DNA of 64,000 nt from Mortierella alpina (taxonomy: Eukaryota > Mortierellomycota > Mortierellomycetes > Mortierellales > Mortierellaceae). Below, piece by piece: positions 35,237 through 48,909 of this stretch (position 1 is the stretch's first letter; each line of letters begins with the position of its first letter). The stretch spans positions 1,922,001-1,986,000 of the forward strand of contig JANATF010000008.1 in assembly GCA_029449245.1 (NCBI GenBank), written 5' to 3'. Made by a program: the position numbers and the translations under genes. The notes under the pieces were generated by a model. It worked only from the letters and a program-made list of their open reading frames with translations. It did not search any database and had not been told where the DNA came from.

Positions 35237-38200
35237 TCAAGATCGCTTCACATCAGGCTCCTCAACTTCCAGCGAGCAGTGGTACTGGTCACGCTGACTC
35301 TCGTTGCTCTTTCGAACTCGGGATTCTTTCCGTGATCGCAAGATGGCTGGTGCAAACCTGCCCTTGAACATCCTGAAGCTAGCATCCTCCATGCCAACAT
35401 CGATCTCGGCGTTCTCAACTTGTTGTTGTTGTTGTTGCTGCTGCTGCAGTTGCCGTTGTTGAAGCGCAATATCACACATGTTTGGGCATACCATGGCAGG
35501 GGTGTTTCCGTGGTGGGGCATGCAACACACTGGGCTCCACAGGCATGTCTCCTGCAGTCCAGCCCCCTTGGATCGGAGCAAACTCGTCCTTGCTGGACTA
35601 CCAGTGCGTTCCAAGAAAGATTCCTCGCTCACTGCACGCTTGACCTGTCTGGTAGGGATCTGAGGACTCTCGATCAACAACTCGCCTTCGTCAAAGGCCG
35701 TCTTGGTGCATACTTCTTCCAGCTCTGCCTCGGGTGAATCCACCCATGCTATACCACCACCACTGCCACCAGCGCCAACAGAAACAGCAGTGTTCATCTC
35801 GGGGCTCTCCAAGGGATCGACACAATATCTTCCGAGATTGCAAAGTGGTGTGCCATGCGCCGCCTTTGTTGCGTTGGCATGAAGAGGGCCGTTTCTCAAC
35901 TCTCCAGCAAAGCCATGGTCTGATTTAGAGGTGACATGGTGGCCGTTGCTGCTACGGGGTCGCATGTAATCAGGGTCAAACCGCTGCTGGAGCAATGAAT
36001 CGCGAGAAGTGCTAAACGATGGCGTCTTGTAGGTCAAGTAGTCTGTCGCAGCCGTTGTAGTCGTCGTCGTCGTCGTCAGCACTGTCGCCATATCCCTGCC
36101 GTACGGAGTATCTTTCAGACCCTCTTCGCCAGACATTGCTCCCTCTTGAGCAGTCGCAACAGAAGTAGCGAAATCTTGCTGGCATTTCAGTATCTGCGTA
36201 GTGGCAGGGGTCATTAATTTCCCTGTCGTTGTTGCCCCAGTCATGGTCGTCAGGGGAGCAGAACTTGAGTAGGACTGATAGAGTGCTTCTCTGGATGTGA
36301 AACTTTGGAGAGAGGGGGGCGAGATTGTGTTGCTGCTGTAGGTCGACGTTGGGGTGGTCAGGGACATGCTGGTTCCACTAGTGCTCCTGTAGCTCAGTGT
36401 GCTTATGCCTGTGCTTGTTCTCATCACTGAGTTGGATATTCCGTTCGGGAGATATACAGTCGAAGCGGACGATGAGTCGAAGGCTGGGTTGGAAGTGGAG
36501 CGTGATTGAGTATCGATATGGATGAGGCTCTTACTCTTGTAGCTGTCCTTACGCTTCAGCGGCTGCGCAATGCTGGGAGCTGTCATTGTGTGCTCTTGCG
36601 GGTGAAGATGAGGCGCTTGGTCCTTGTAAAGTAGAGATCGGTCTGCATGGTGGTGATGGTGATGGTTGTGGTGGTGATGGTGGTGGTGGTGGTGGTGAAG
36701 GTGCTTGTAGCTGCTGCATTTGTAGTGATGGTTGTGGTGGTGCGAGTGCTGCTGCTCCTGAAAATGGTAGCAATGATGCGAGGAAAGTTTTTCTGTCTCT
36801 GCAAGGTCGTATGCACTACTGCACACACCCAGAGGAGAAGACGCAAAAAAAGTGTGCTTCGCGCCAGGATGCAGTGTGGGCGTAAGTGAGGATGTGTCGT
36901 TGGAACTCGCTCGGCGTCTGACAAGGGTCGTCAAAAAGTTGTGTGCACGACCCTTCATGGACGGGTGCGGTACGATGGCCAGAGTTGGTGCTTTGCTAGG
37001 TGTCAAGCTCTGCTGCAGGTGCTCCTTCAAAGTCAATGTGCTTTGGCTTTGCGTAAAGAAAGACGGTGATGATGGCGAACCGAAAGCAGGTACGGTGGAT
37101 CGCTTGCTGGCCATCTGATGTCCTTCCTGGATAGGAGATAGGACAAGGTCGATCTCGGACTTTGACCGAGCCTTGTTAAAGCCATTATCTAGCGAGATTA
37201 ATTGTCTGCGTTAATATCTTAAACCCAAAATCTGTAGTCAAGCGGCTTTAAAAGCTTCTCTTCTTTGATGCTCATACCTAGGGGAGATCCATGGTCCCAA
37301 TTCTCTATCGACATTGTTGCGGGCAAACTTGGCCGTTCCTGATGATGGTCCCAGCGATTCACCGTGAAGCGTGATTCTGTGGGGGTGGATGCAAGTGATT
37401 GCGCTCGCTGGAGTGAGACCCCGTTGGTATCACGGTGATATGTCGGATTAGGTATGATGGAGCTCCCAAGTTCTGCTCGCTCACACAGAGTTGGGGTCGG
37501 CAGGCCCGACTTGGATCGGGGGCTGTCGTTCACATATTCTCGAGGCTGGTCCAAAGCAAGGCTGTAAAGCTGGCGGCAGCAACAGCAGGAGTGTCCTTGT
37601 GAACACGATCCAGAACATGCGTCCAGCATGCTCTGTGGGGGGCATTCCTTCCTGCCAAGTTGAACATTTGATACATATGACACTGCTGAAGGTGTCAACA
37701 TGGGGGAACATGGCAAAGACTGCGCATGCGTCTGATGAGCAACATTGAAGGTGTGGGCCTGCGCTCTTGTTGCTGATTCGAATCCTAAAGCCGAGATCTG
37801 CTCCTTCTCGCTGCCTTTCTCGCTGTCATTGTCAGCAGGGCTATTTGTCTTCAACAAAGTCTCCAGCTTGGAGCCATCAATGTTCGAACTCCTCCTTCTA
37901 TGTTTGAACAGTGACCCTTTCAATTCCGAGCCGAGGGTTAACGAGTTTCGGGAACTCGCTCTAGTGCCAGAGATGGTGCTCGCCTTCATGAAGCGCATTG
38001 GGTGAGGTGTCTCATCACCCGGAGAATAAGAAGGTACGGCAGTAGTGAAGGTTGAGAACGTGTAGGCTCTCTCGCAGTCTAGTGGATGACTAGTCTGACA
38101 TGGGTATGCTGGTTGGTGCAGTGAGTTGGGCCAGACTGAGCACTGCTGCACGCCAGCGGCATGGTCGTGGAAAAAGGAGTCGTCCAGGTGTTGCTGATGG

Positions 38201-41200
38201 CACTGGCAGCAATACATAGTCGATGCGGTAGGGCGCATCGCCGGCGTTGTCGGTGCAGAGGTTGTAGTCATTGATGTCGGATAGCCAAGCGGTGTTGATG
38301 CTGCAATGAAAGGCGTAGTTACTGCCTTTTGCTGTTTCGACTGTTTCTTGTCTGAGTCCTTGTCCTTTGCCAGCGTATTTGCCTTTGCCACCAAATTCTC
38401 CAACATGCCGGAGCGAGCCCTCTGATGAGGCTTGATAAGCCTTGGAGCCTTGTAGGCCGCATTCTCGCCATTGATCATCTTGCATAACAAAAAGGCGCGC
38501 AGTTCCTGTGGTGTCTTGAATACGGGTGGCTCTGGAAGAGGCGGTCCAAAATCGGGTACTTGCTCATCACAGGCGATCGCCACGCTATAGCCGTTGATTC
38601 CGTCCGAGAGCTCGATCTGGCGAATGACCACAAATATATGAAGAAACTGAGATTTGATCGCGTTGGGAACAAAAGGTTGGTCGCCGTCCACAAAGACAAT
38701 GCAGACAATATCATTGCCGATATGTCTTTTCCGTTGGATTTGCTGACGGTCTGCGGTGTTGTATGGGAGAAGTGTCGAAACATGATACATGATTTCAAAT
38801 CCCTCGCCCCAAGTATCGTAGTACGAGTACTCGCCCGCTTCGCCTACTAGTCGGTTCAATAGGATGTCACAAAGGAGAGTGAGCCGTTAGTACCTAGCAA
38901 TCAGACATGGCACTGATATACTCCTAGGCGATGGCTCTAATAGGAAAAATCAACTTGCATCTTGTGTCCAGTCCCGCGGAGAACCGGTCAAACCCCTTCA
39001 GAGCGACCTTTTGGCCCAACACACCGTTTTCGAGAAATGCCTGAAAGTTTGTGCTGGATTCCATCTGGTTGCTGAACCAATCCTCCTCTCTTGTCTGTCC
39101 TGGAAGAACTAGCAAGACTCCAAACTTGTAGTTGAACCTTAGCATGGTTTCGTCGAACTTTGCCAGTTCCTTCTCAAATTGCTGGTTATTCTCCACTTTT
39201 TTCAACTTGGAGGCTGCTTGCTGCGTGATGGCTGGGTGGATTGACTGGAGGATGGTCTTCCATTGAGGCTTGCCAACACGACGTGCGAGGTTGTTCAAGG
39301 GACCTGGGTCTGGTTCAGGCAGGGTAATCCTCAGGCTGTCGACATCCTTCTGCCGTAAAATACAGCGATATTGCCAGCGAGCTGTGGAACTGGAGTCTTT
39401 GCTGCTGTTAAGGCTGGTGGTGCCACTGTGGACCGGTAATGGGAGTGCAGTGGACGCGGTTGCTGAAGGGACTGTGCCTGTCACCGCTGCTACCTGCTTG
39501 GTTGAGGGAGTTGATGAAGGAACCGCACCGCCTGAGGAGTTGAAAACCCCGCTCACGGAGGGGTGAGTCTCAACATTGCTGTCATGAGAATTTGCAAATG
39601 CTGTTAGGCACACATTGTTGCTGTACGCTACATAGACGCACAGCATTTAAAAGCTGCAGTTACCTTCCAGCTCCCGTAGCAACAGCAGTGGATGCGGACA
39701 GGATCGCGCGCATCGCCTCGGAGCTCGTGCGAGTGCTGCTTAAAAGTCTTCCGCCTACGCCACGCCCAGGGTAGAAGCTTTGGGAGGAATGCAGTAGGCT
39801 TGGTCTTGACAAATTGGATCCCAATGACGCACCGCTCACAGAAGCTGTACCAATTGACATAGAAGAGCTGCTGGGGCTCGAAGCGCTGAGAGCCATGGAT
39901 CCGCTGTTATGGTTCGTGAGAGGCGTTGGTCGAGCCTCCGAAGGGACAACCATGTCTTTGATGATCGAGATAATGACTGTTCCAAGACCGTCGACCTGAC
40001 CGACAAACGTGCGGTGCTCTGGTTTTTTTGTGACGCATGGAAGAGTTTTAGCATTCGAAGTTGCTCTTTCAAGTATGACTGTCTATCATCGTTCATGATC
40101 AACTCACCTCTACCCAGGAACCAGTTTCGATAATAATATGCTTCGTGACCCATGTGCTCCTTAGAATACTCGCCGAGCATGGACATGTCCGGTCCCCCTG
40201 CGACTGTGACACCTGCGCCCGCACCCGTTGCTCCAATGCCTCCAATACCGCCTCCGACTGCAATGGAACTGGATAGCGTGGTGCTTGAGGAGGTAATTCT
40301 CCATTCGTCTTTGCTTTCTGGCATACTCTTGACCCTGGCCATTGGCGTGCCACCAGACACTAAAGTAGAACCTTTTGGCACCTCGGCAGTCGTCGAGGAG
40401 CTCACCGAGGGACATGGGTCGAAAAAATCATCACCATAATTTCCAGCGAGAGAACAATGACCCAAGGCGTTGGCACCAATTCTTCCTTGTACAGCGGTTG
40501 CGCGGGTGAGTAGCGAGGAAGGAGGTGTGTTGGACGTGGTGCTTTTGACAGATGTAAGAGCCACCTGTGGGTCTGGCCGTAATGGTGTCTCTGAGACCCT
40601 TTTAAGGTCCCCGCAGCCCTCAATTCTATAGCCAGTGGTTGGCAGCACAAACATCTGTTCGTATAATAGAGAATCGACGACAAATGATTTGAGTACTCTG
40701 TCCATCCACTTGTTAGCCACACACAGCCCCAGTGACTGAGCAGCACTTACGCGACTATAAACCTGCAGGTAATCTGCCATTGTGCTCTCGACCGCCTTCA
40801 AAAGAAGCAGAACCTAGGAAAGAGAGTCAAGAAGTTGAGCTTTGTAAGTATAAAACCACGATAAAAGAGCGGTTGGTATCCCAACATTGTTTTAAGTTGC
40901 TCACATTGTCTTCGACAGAATTCAGCTGCTCCCTGTACGCATCACTGTGGCTGCTGTCAGCATCGTCGGATCCCCCGTTCTGAGGTTGATACAGATGCAA
41001 CTGGATGGGCTGGTCAACAACTTGATTGCCGCGAAGGAGTCGTTCCGGATCGTTGATTTCCATCCGCATAGTTCCGCTGCTACCTATTTCCGTATCACTC
41101 TTGGTTGTCAGTCCATCCACCGAACCAGCACCAGCCTCCTTAATTTCTGAGTGATGCCGCGAACCATCAAGCGAGCTCCGCTTGCAATACATCACCATCG

Positions 41201-44200
41201 GAAGGACCTTAGGGACTTCCAAGCGTAGCTCATCCAGACGCTTGTACACAGCAGTGAGGTGATTAACAGAGGTGAGGTTGGCCATAATGTCGATCATCCG
41301 AGTCACAATATGACCCATCGTCTCAATGGTCATGTCCATGGCCATTGTAGAATCAACGTCCACTTCGCACTGAGGATGGACACTTTCTGTTGTGGAGGCT
41401 GATGACTTGTTTCCAAGATGATGCCCACTACCAGTCCTGTCCTGCGCCTCTGACGGAAATTCGGACCAGGCTGTCGTTGTGATATGATCGACCGTAGCCT
41501 CTTGCACTCGGATGGTCACCTTTCCAGTCATGCCCATGGTCATAGTCCTGCTCTTTTTGTCCACTCTAGTTCCCGATCCAGCAGCTACACCGTGCAAAAC
41601 CTCATCGCACTTGCCTCTGAGCAGTTCAAGTAGCGAGCGTAAGGCGGTGGGCGAATCTGGTATAGGAATAGATTTGGTCCGCTGACTTGCATGCCACAAT
41701 GGATTTTCTGATTGCTGATATTGACGTGGAAATCAAAATGCATTCAATGTTGCGAGTTAAGATATGGCTGACTGCTTCCGACGAAAATGTGTTTGAGGTT
41801 AAGGGAAAAAATAAAACTTACCGCCTCCTCTGAACTGAATCTTCTCTTGGGCGTCAAGTCGTCGGGCATCAGGGCAATGAATTGATCTGCAGTCAACAAA
41901 TCCGCATCCTGGAGCGACATGCTCCTCTGTCGCTTGTACTGGATACCAGGTGAGTAATCGGCAACCGCACTCCTAGGCTCTAAATGCGGGAGGCTAGGAT
42001 TGCGAGCCCCAGGTGTAGCGCGCGAGGCTGGTGCTGTGATTTTGGTCGGGTGTGCTGTCGGGTTTGGACCATAAGCATTGTGGTTCGCCATGGTCGAGTA
42101 CAAGTAACCCGTAGCCATAGAGTGTTTCGGCAGAAATGAGGCAGAAGAACGCGTATGGGTGTCATATTCCGATGGAAACGAAGCCAAAGACTTTGACTGC
42201 TCCATTGCGGATGAGAAGTGTGGTGGCAATGCGGAGGCAAAAATCCTTCGGTCGTTCTTTGTAGCAAGCAGGGCAAATGCAGCGGGCGAAAGTGGCCTTG
42301 CCTTGCTCGACGGTACGGTAGGTACGCTTTCAATTGCACCTGCAATTGCACCTGACGATGGCGCAGACAGCGACAATGCTTGGGGTCCACTGAATGAATT
42401 TCCTGTAGCGGCAAAACTAACGTCATGCTGCCCTTGTGGCTCTTGCCCTCGAGTTGGGACTGGACCTGAAAGCGTTGAATTCGATGCGGTGTTTTCCTTC
42501 GTTACAATCGAATCCATGCTAGTATCTTCCTCACTACCCTTCGACCATGCCATCGAAGCCATCGTCTCGGAGTGTACTTGGCCAAACGACATATTCTGGA
42601 GTTCGTTCCCGAACAGATACTGCCCTACAGAGCCAGGTACAACTTCCAGAGACATCCTTTGGTCATGACATCCCCTCTCTTTATCCAGTACCGTGCTTGT
42701 GATTACATCGATCTTGTTTTGAGAGTAATCCACAGCAGGAACTTTACCCAGATGGCTGGATTCTTTGTAGAACAAAGGTAGAGAAGGCGTTGGCGGGGCC
42801 TCAGGCATTGAGCCGTCCGCCGCAAAGATCGAGTTGGACAAGATATGACTGGCGCTGACCGTCCGCCTTGAGCCACGTCGGAACAGGCTCGATGGAAATC
42901 CTCCTGTTGTCCAGGATCCTTGTTCCTGCGCCTGGCCGCCGCCTTTGCCATCCGTACTACTCGTAAATCTCTCTGACCCAAACAGTCCTTTTGCTGTATA
43001 GCGACTCCGCGATTGAACCCTGCCTATATGCTGACCCTCTGGTGCTGGTGGATGCACCAGCTGTGCTCCTAAAGTTGTTGTGACTGAGTTGAGACCTATA
43101 TCTCCTGTAGTAGAACTATGGTTGGGATGATGAGATTGCGCCTCGAGGACACCGGACAGCGACTGCCTTGTTCGTCGCACAAAGTAGCCCCCATGGACAT
43201 CAGATTTTTCGAGGACGTTGCTGCCGCTGCTCATGCTGTTGTGGCTACTGCTACTTGGTGTCGAGGTTTCTCCAAGAGCCGTCATGTTAAATGTTGAAAC
43301 CGATTCTGAGTTTTGCAGCGGCGGAGGCGAGCTCTGTTTCGCTGCTTGATTTAAAGTCTGCCCAGTAGGCGAATCCGGTATAGACCTGCGCTCAATGCTC
43401 TCTAGTGTTGGCAGAACTGACTGCTGCTGCTTCTGCTGCTGTTGTTGTTGCTGCTGCTCTGGTGATAGATTGCCTGCTGCGACTGCCGATTTACTCTTGT
43501 GAATGTTTCCTATCGACAGTGACGGAAACTTGAAGCGGCCGATCTTTCCGAGTCGCGAAGACTTAGTGTTGGTAGCGGCTGTGAGGGTCGTGGTGCTTGA
43601 TGCAATGGACGTTGAAGGGGCGGAAATACTGACGTTTGGGCTTGCAGATTGATGTTTTCGGTTTTGGCTTTCCTGTCGCTGGTCATCGCGGCGATCATCG
43701 CTATCTGATAGCGCAGAAATGGTCCAACCGTCTCGGAGATGAGACACCGTGCTTTCTACCATATTTCTGTCTAACGCAGCTGCTCCATATGAAACTTGCC
43801 GCAGGTCAACGGTACCGTAGAAATCCAGTCTTTTGAGACTACCTAACTGTTGCGGGTTCTGTTGATCCAAGGGATGCAGCCCTCGAGTCGAAACCGCGGC
43901 TTCTGTAAAAATCTGAGGCGCCACCTCGATTGCTTCTGACTGCATCGGCTGCACTGGTGATTTCCTTTGCCAGAATGATGAAACAGTAGGCGACGATGGT
44001 GGACGATCGATGTACGACTTCCCACTGCTCCCGCTGTCGTGTGAGTCGCGTTCATGTCGAGATCTCATAAAAAATTTTTGTCTTCTGCTACTGTTGCTGC
44101 TACTGTTGCTGCTGCTGCTGTGACGCCCACTGGAGCTACCCTCGTTGCCTTCAGCGTCATCACTAATAGTCCCTGTTAGCTGTCCGTGCGCGATAGCCCC

Positions 44201-44998
44201 AATCTCCTTGTCTGTATTTTCGAGTGCTGCTGGTGGTGGGGGCGGCATCACGGTGAGGGACGTGTGATTGATTAGTGTTTCCTCCACGGGGCCCTCTCCC
44301 AGAGCTGGAAGGTGGTTTGATGGCGCAAAGACCGAGCTCTTGGCCACTGGGACATCGCTCGTACTCATCACCCGGGGTCGGGTCATGAAATGATTCATTA
44401 GTCCACCCTTCCGTTCCTTCTCCCGTCCTGTTCCTGAAGTGAAAGGCTGCAGCTCATTCTGCGGTGTCATTACATCAGGCGTCACTAAGGCCGAGAGGCT
44501 GTCGATGGATACTGGTCGCTTCCTCTGCAAATGAGCCTTTGTTGGTGTCGGAGAATAAGACGACAAACCGATAGCCATTGAGAGTCTCCGTCCTAGGTGG
44601 GGATGTGCCTCTTTATACTTTTTGTTCTCCGTTGCATGCTCGCAGGAGTCGCGACTCGGTGCATGCTGAAGCTTACGTGATTGGCCACGCGTATCCTGTA
44701 GATCCATCGAGAGTCTTTTCCCGCGTGGACTGGGTGTATGTGAGGTCATTGAATGCATATGGGAAGAGGGGGAGGATGAAGAAGGGGACAGTGGGTGCTC
44801 AACTGGGCTTAGTGTGTTGGCAGAGAGTGGTGAAATAGGGGTTGATGCAGCAAAGGGATGTGGGCAGAACATTGTCGCAGCCACTTCAGGTGATTCTGAC
44901 AGTGATACCGTTGTAATTGTTGCTCCTGAAGCCAGAGCCAATGGATAGGCTGGGGGCAGTTCCTTCCCTGCCTGCTGTTGTTGTTGCTGATGTTGTTG

Positions 44999-45034
<36 letters not shown>

Positions 45035-45640
45035 GATCATCTTTTGCTTAGTAGTCTTGGGACTGAGTGCCCCGAGGAAATTGAAGGTTTTGCTACTGCC
45101 TGAATAACCGTTGCTAAACCGACGAATTGGCGAAGGGATGGGTTGGCTGTTGGTTGCAGAGCCGTGATAGCCATTACAGCTGTTGCTGTCGCTGCTGAGA
45201 GGGCTTGGCGAGGGTGTTGTAGATGGTACGTCGGTATAACTACCACTGGTGTTGATGCTGATCCCCTTGTGATTATAGTTTAGACGAGTGCGCAACGTAT
45301 GTTCTTTGTGAAATGGGTTTCTCTCGAAGGATGTGTCATTATGTACAGTGTTAAGGGTTTCCGAGGGATGATGATGAAGTGCTGGAGTGGAAGAGATCCG
45401 TTCACTGTCAAGTATACAGGTTGAGGTGCCGGCAAAGCACGATGCGGCTGGAGATGAGGTAGGAGCGAAGGCGGTCTTTGTAGGGCTGCTCGGATAAGAG
45501 TCACTTGCTGGAGACTCTTGCTCCTCCTCTTCTTCTGTTGGTGTCGTTGTCGCTGAAAAGGTGTTCATGGTGTCTTTGAATATTGAGTTGGTCGATCCAC
45601 AAGTTGGTCGTAAGGACGGTGTCGCCAAGGGAAAGGCCAT
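35237..45640 (-). CDS. Giant Rap-GAP domain protein
   Basis: Predicted GTPase-activating protein for a Rap/Rheb-type small GTPase. Exons 45640-41822, 41714-40905, 40813-40108, 40018-39664, 39578-38959, 38846-37278 and 37122-35237 join in phase to about 3,254 residues. The Rap-GAP domain is at about residues 1,950-2,250: GREHRTFVGQVDGLGTVIIS, FKFGVLL-like NYKFGVLLVLPGQTREED, LGQKVALKGFDRFSAGLD, GFEIMYHVSTLLPY, RKRHIGNDIVCIVF (catalytic Asn near 2,148) and DFGPPLPEPPVF. The N-terminal 1,273-codon exon starts in a GCCATGG context and is Ser/Pro/Gln-rich with no known domain. The His-rich last exon might be a separate gene, since an in-frame stop also exists at 37219. The intron 38847-38958 uses a GC donor (T|GCAAGT). 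A 42-nt in-frame GTAAGT...AAG segment (40709-40750) is kept as exon. Confidence 0.
36640..36765. repeat. His-codon repeat in the Rap-GAP last exon
   Basis: Minus-strand CAC/CAT codons encode a tract dominated by histidine with some Asn and Lys. On the plus strand it reads as GGTGGT/GATGGT-type imperfect repeats. Gln- and His-rich tracts like this recur in several proteins of the window. Confidence 0.
43420..43459. repeat. Polyglutamine tract (short) in the Rap-GAP N-terminal exon
   Basis: CAG/CAA codons on the minus strand encode about 13 residues, mostly Gln with one Lys. Confidence 0.
44973..45031. repeat. Polyglutamine tract in the Rap-GAP N-terminal exon
   Basis: CTG/TTG trinucleotides (CAG/CAA on the coding strand) encode about 20 Gln residues with one His interruption. 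The near-pure CAG core at 45003-45031 is a likely hotspot of length variation. Confidence 0.
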
Positions 45641-48600
45641 GGCGGTGAATCAATGGCAAGCGGAAAGAAAAATGCTATAGAGAGCAAGGTGATGAGAGCA
45701 AGGTGATGAGAGCACGCATAGTGTCCAGGTGGTTAGAAATACCATATGGGAGGCGTTTGAACAGCGCCGACCTGCACATGAGGTGGCTCCACATACAGTG
45801 TGTGACAGAACGTTAATATCGAGGGTTACCTGTGCAGTGGTGAGATGAAGACGGGAGATCTCCGCTCACAGGGTGGTCTGTGTGATCGAGTAAACGTCGA
45901 CTGAGAGATATCGAGCAGGAGTGGAGAAAAAAAACAAAAGAAAAAAAAAGAGGTCAGTTCGTTCAATTGTGCCTGAGCCATGTACCCCGCAAAAAAAGAC
46001 CTGAGCGTTCAACACGGGCTAGTCGGGGATTCATCACTGGTTGAATGGCAAACACTCATGCTCTCATTCACAATCACTTCTAAGGCACTTCACCGGTCGA
46101 AGGAACAGAGAAAGTTCACTATCGCCAGTGATGCGATCATCTCCACTGTGCAAAGCACAGGCCCAGCGAGGAACTAAAAGCACACCTTCTTGTCTATCCC
46201 TATTGATTGCTACCTTGCACTTGTGTGCTCCCTTTTTCTGCCTTTTAGGCGAACCACGACAATGGTCTTTGCTCAAAGAAAGCCGAAAAGGGGAGAAAGG
46301 AATTACGTGTGGCAAAACAATACAACAACGTGCTATTTGTCGCAGAGGAGTTGAAGGTTGGGATGGAGAGGGAAGGGCAAAAAAAACAGCAAGGAGGCGC
46401 TGTCGGTGTACTGGTGCATGGATAAGTAGTTAACATGTGCACCAGGCTCTGCAAAGTGACCAAACAGAACCGGTGATGCGGCCCAGCTCTTTTATGCAAT
46501 AAACGACAGCGGGGAAGAGCAAAAGACATACGAGAAAAGGTCAGGTCAGGGTTCATCTGTCTTCAGTCCTGCAGCAGAGTGTAATATGCCAGCCGTTTCT
46601 ATGCATGGATCACGATAAGGGCGGAGAGTACAAAAGAGGTAGAGCGACGAGGAACAAGAAGCAAACCGTCCTTTGCATCAAGTGGGACACATCGCGCTGA
46701 AGTGAAGGAAACACAGAGACAGAAATAAATACAAGAACGAGAGAGTGGGAGGGAGAGCGAGCAAGAGAAGGATACATGAGAGCGGGAGAGGGAGCTGTTG
46801 AGAGACGGATCGGTTGAGACGGATCGAGATGAAAAGGCAAGTAAAGCTGTTGGACCAGCAAGGAGAGCCCAGGAAAAACGCCGAAATGGATTTGATATCG
46901 GATAGGACAGACCCCATTACTGAGCTCACTGCGTTGGACACTTTGTCTTTGCAGAAAGCCTGTAAAATAATCAAGTGTTGCAAAAGAAAAGCAGCGGAAC
47001 TCTCCCAAGGGAACAATGAGTAGGTACCTGGTCGATGAGAATGATCAAAGAGCAGCGTCTTTGAACGTATGGTTCGTTATCGTTGTGCAGAGATGGTAGG
47101 GCGCAAGTTGTAGGCGATACAGCGAGTCTTGATTGCGTGCGTACCTTCCGCTGTGCTGGTTTGATGGTTCGAGGACTAGGAAGCACTGGGGTTGCACAGA
47201 GGCTAGATCCCACGGCAATGTGTGAGGAATTAAGGATGAATCGCTGGTTCGATGATGGGGAAGTAAGATGAGCGTAAGAGTTGACAACAACTAGGGTATG
47301 AAGCACTGTGGACCTGTCATTGGCAGGTTGTGTGAATCACTGTGATACGGTTCATCGAGTCCTGACAAAGTCTTTTTGAAGAAAGAAGAGATTTCAGAAT
47401 TGTAACAGTTCATACTTCTAATTGAACGAGCCCAAGCACGAGAACGAGCCTCACAAAAAGAAGGGAGAGGTTGCACGACACAGAGATTGCTGGATTCATG
47501 AACACTCGAATAATAGTTATTCCTGTGCCAGTACTTGGCAGCGTTTGTTGTCGATGGTGACCAGCTTTTTCTGGTATATAGGTACACTGGTACACTGGAG
47601 TCCCACCATGGACAACACCTTTCCCATCCCTGAACGCTCATTCCCCGAGAAAACATTACATTTGGCGCTAATAGAGGGTTGTTTCCTACCCTGTACCGCC
47701 TATGCACAGGAGTACTTTGAGCCAGAAGGCAGAAAACAGAGAGTGATCGACAAAAATGAGAGACCGGTGAGAATTATGCAAAGAACAATTTCAAAGCGTG
47801 GTGCGGGCCTTGGCTGAGGGGATGAGTGCATCTCACTGAAACCACTTTCTGGGAATGGACCTTGCAAAGAAAACGGACGACAACAGTGAGCGGAGGTATC
47901 AGAGATAGTGAAAATGAACGGGGTCTTGTTTGTTAAATGCTCAATGGCACACCAAAGGACGCCAAGCACTGAGCTGAGAAGAGTGACATTGAAGGACAGA
48001 TCAAAAGGCGGGGAGCTGCAGGAGAGCAAAATAACACCCGAGGATCAGAGCGATATGGAAAGGAGAAACGGAACTCCAGGACACTATTGATTAGAAGGTC
48101 TCGTAGAAGTCGTGGCAAAGTGCACGCTATGTAGTTGTCAGTCGAAGGTGGTCAGGTCAGGGTTGTTCCTTACGCTAACAGTATCACAAAGTTGAGAGCC
48201 TTTAGATCAACAAGAACTTCATGTAAAATACACATCGTGTTTCATGAACGCAGCTTCGTTGACAAGAAAGCGATACGTTCACACAAGGGGAGAGCTGTAT
48301 ATTTGCAAAGGATGGGCATGAAGAAACAAAGAATTGCATTGACTGAAGGAAGGAAAGGGGGACTGTAAAATGAATACAGCAGGGGTTGAGCGAAAGACGG
48401 ACAGATTGCGGAACATGCATGCACAAATGTACGCCATGTTTCTACAGCCAGAATAGGCCTGGTTATCAGAACCAATGATTGCAGCACTTGTATTTTTCTT
48501 CCCGCGAGGCCAAAGAACAAGCGCTCTTCTCTTCTCAACTCTGTAGGCATCTGTGGAGTCAACAGTGCGAGTTGAGAAACGAACCCCTCCTCCTCCGTTC

Positions 48601-48909
48601 GGTGCACGGTATGCAACCGTAAATATTTTTTTTCCAACAAAGATAGAGGTCTATCGTATGATAATAATGTGCATGGGAAGCTGCAGCAGGAATCACCGAA
48701 CGCGATTCCAACACTTCGAAACACAGGTGGACAAAAAAACTTCCCATTGACATTCCTTTCCGCCACAAACATTTCAACGGGCCAGCAGCACAAACAGAAC
48801 GAGTAGGAAAAAAAACCACACCGATAAGAGAAGTGGTGCACAGATCCACGTGTGAATGTTGTCCATCCATTGAGATATCGCACATGTTCTTTGTTTGATT
48901 CTGCTGTTA
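45641..48909. other. 3.3-kb gap upstream of the Rap-GAP gene
   Basis: No supported gene on either strand. Plus-strand sequence is A/G-rich over long parts (for example 46700-46830 and 45910-45950), which creates long but motif-free minus-strand frames rich in Ser, Leu and Phe. It includes the Rap-GAP promoter and the 3' flank of the M20 peptidase. Confidence 0.

Noticed and set aside
37219-37275. In-frame stop after KPLDYRFWV as the end of the Rap-GAP protein
   Set aside because: A good donor (G|GTATGA) 57 bases earlier joins in phase to the next long open frame, so the longer protein is preferred, though not proven.
43005-43025. GGGTTCAATC on the minus strand, like a tRNA B box
   Set aside because: It is within the coding exon of the Rap-GAP gene and no tRNA arms can be folded around it.
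46610-47008. 132-codon minus-strand frame
   Set aside because: It is produced by a long A/G-rich stretch on the plus strand; the protein is a low-complexity Ser/Leu/Phe sequence.
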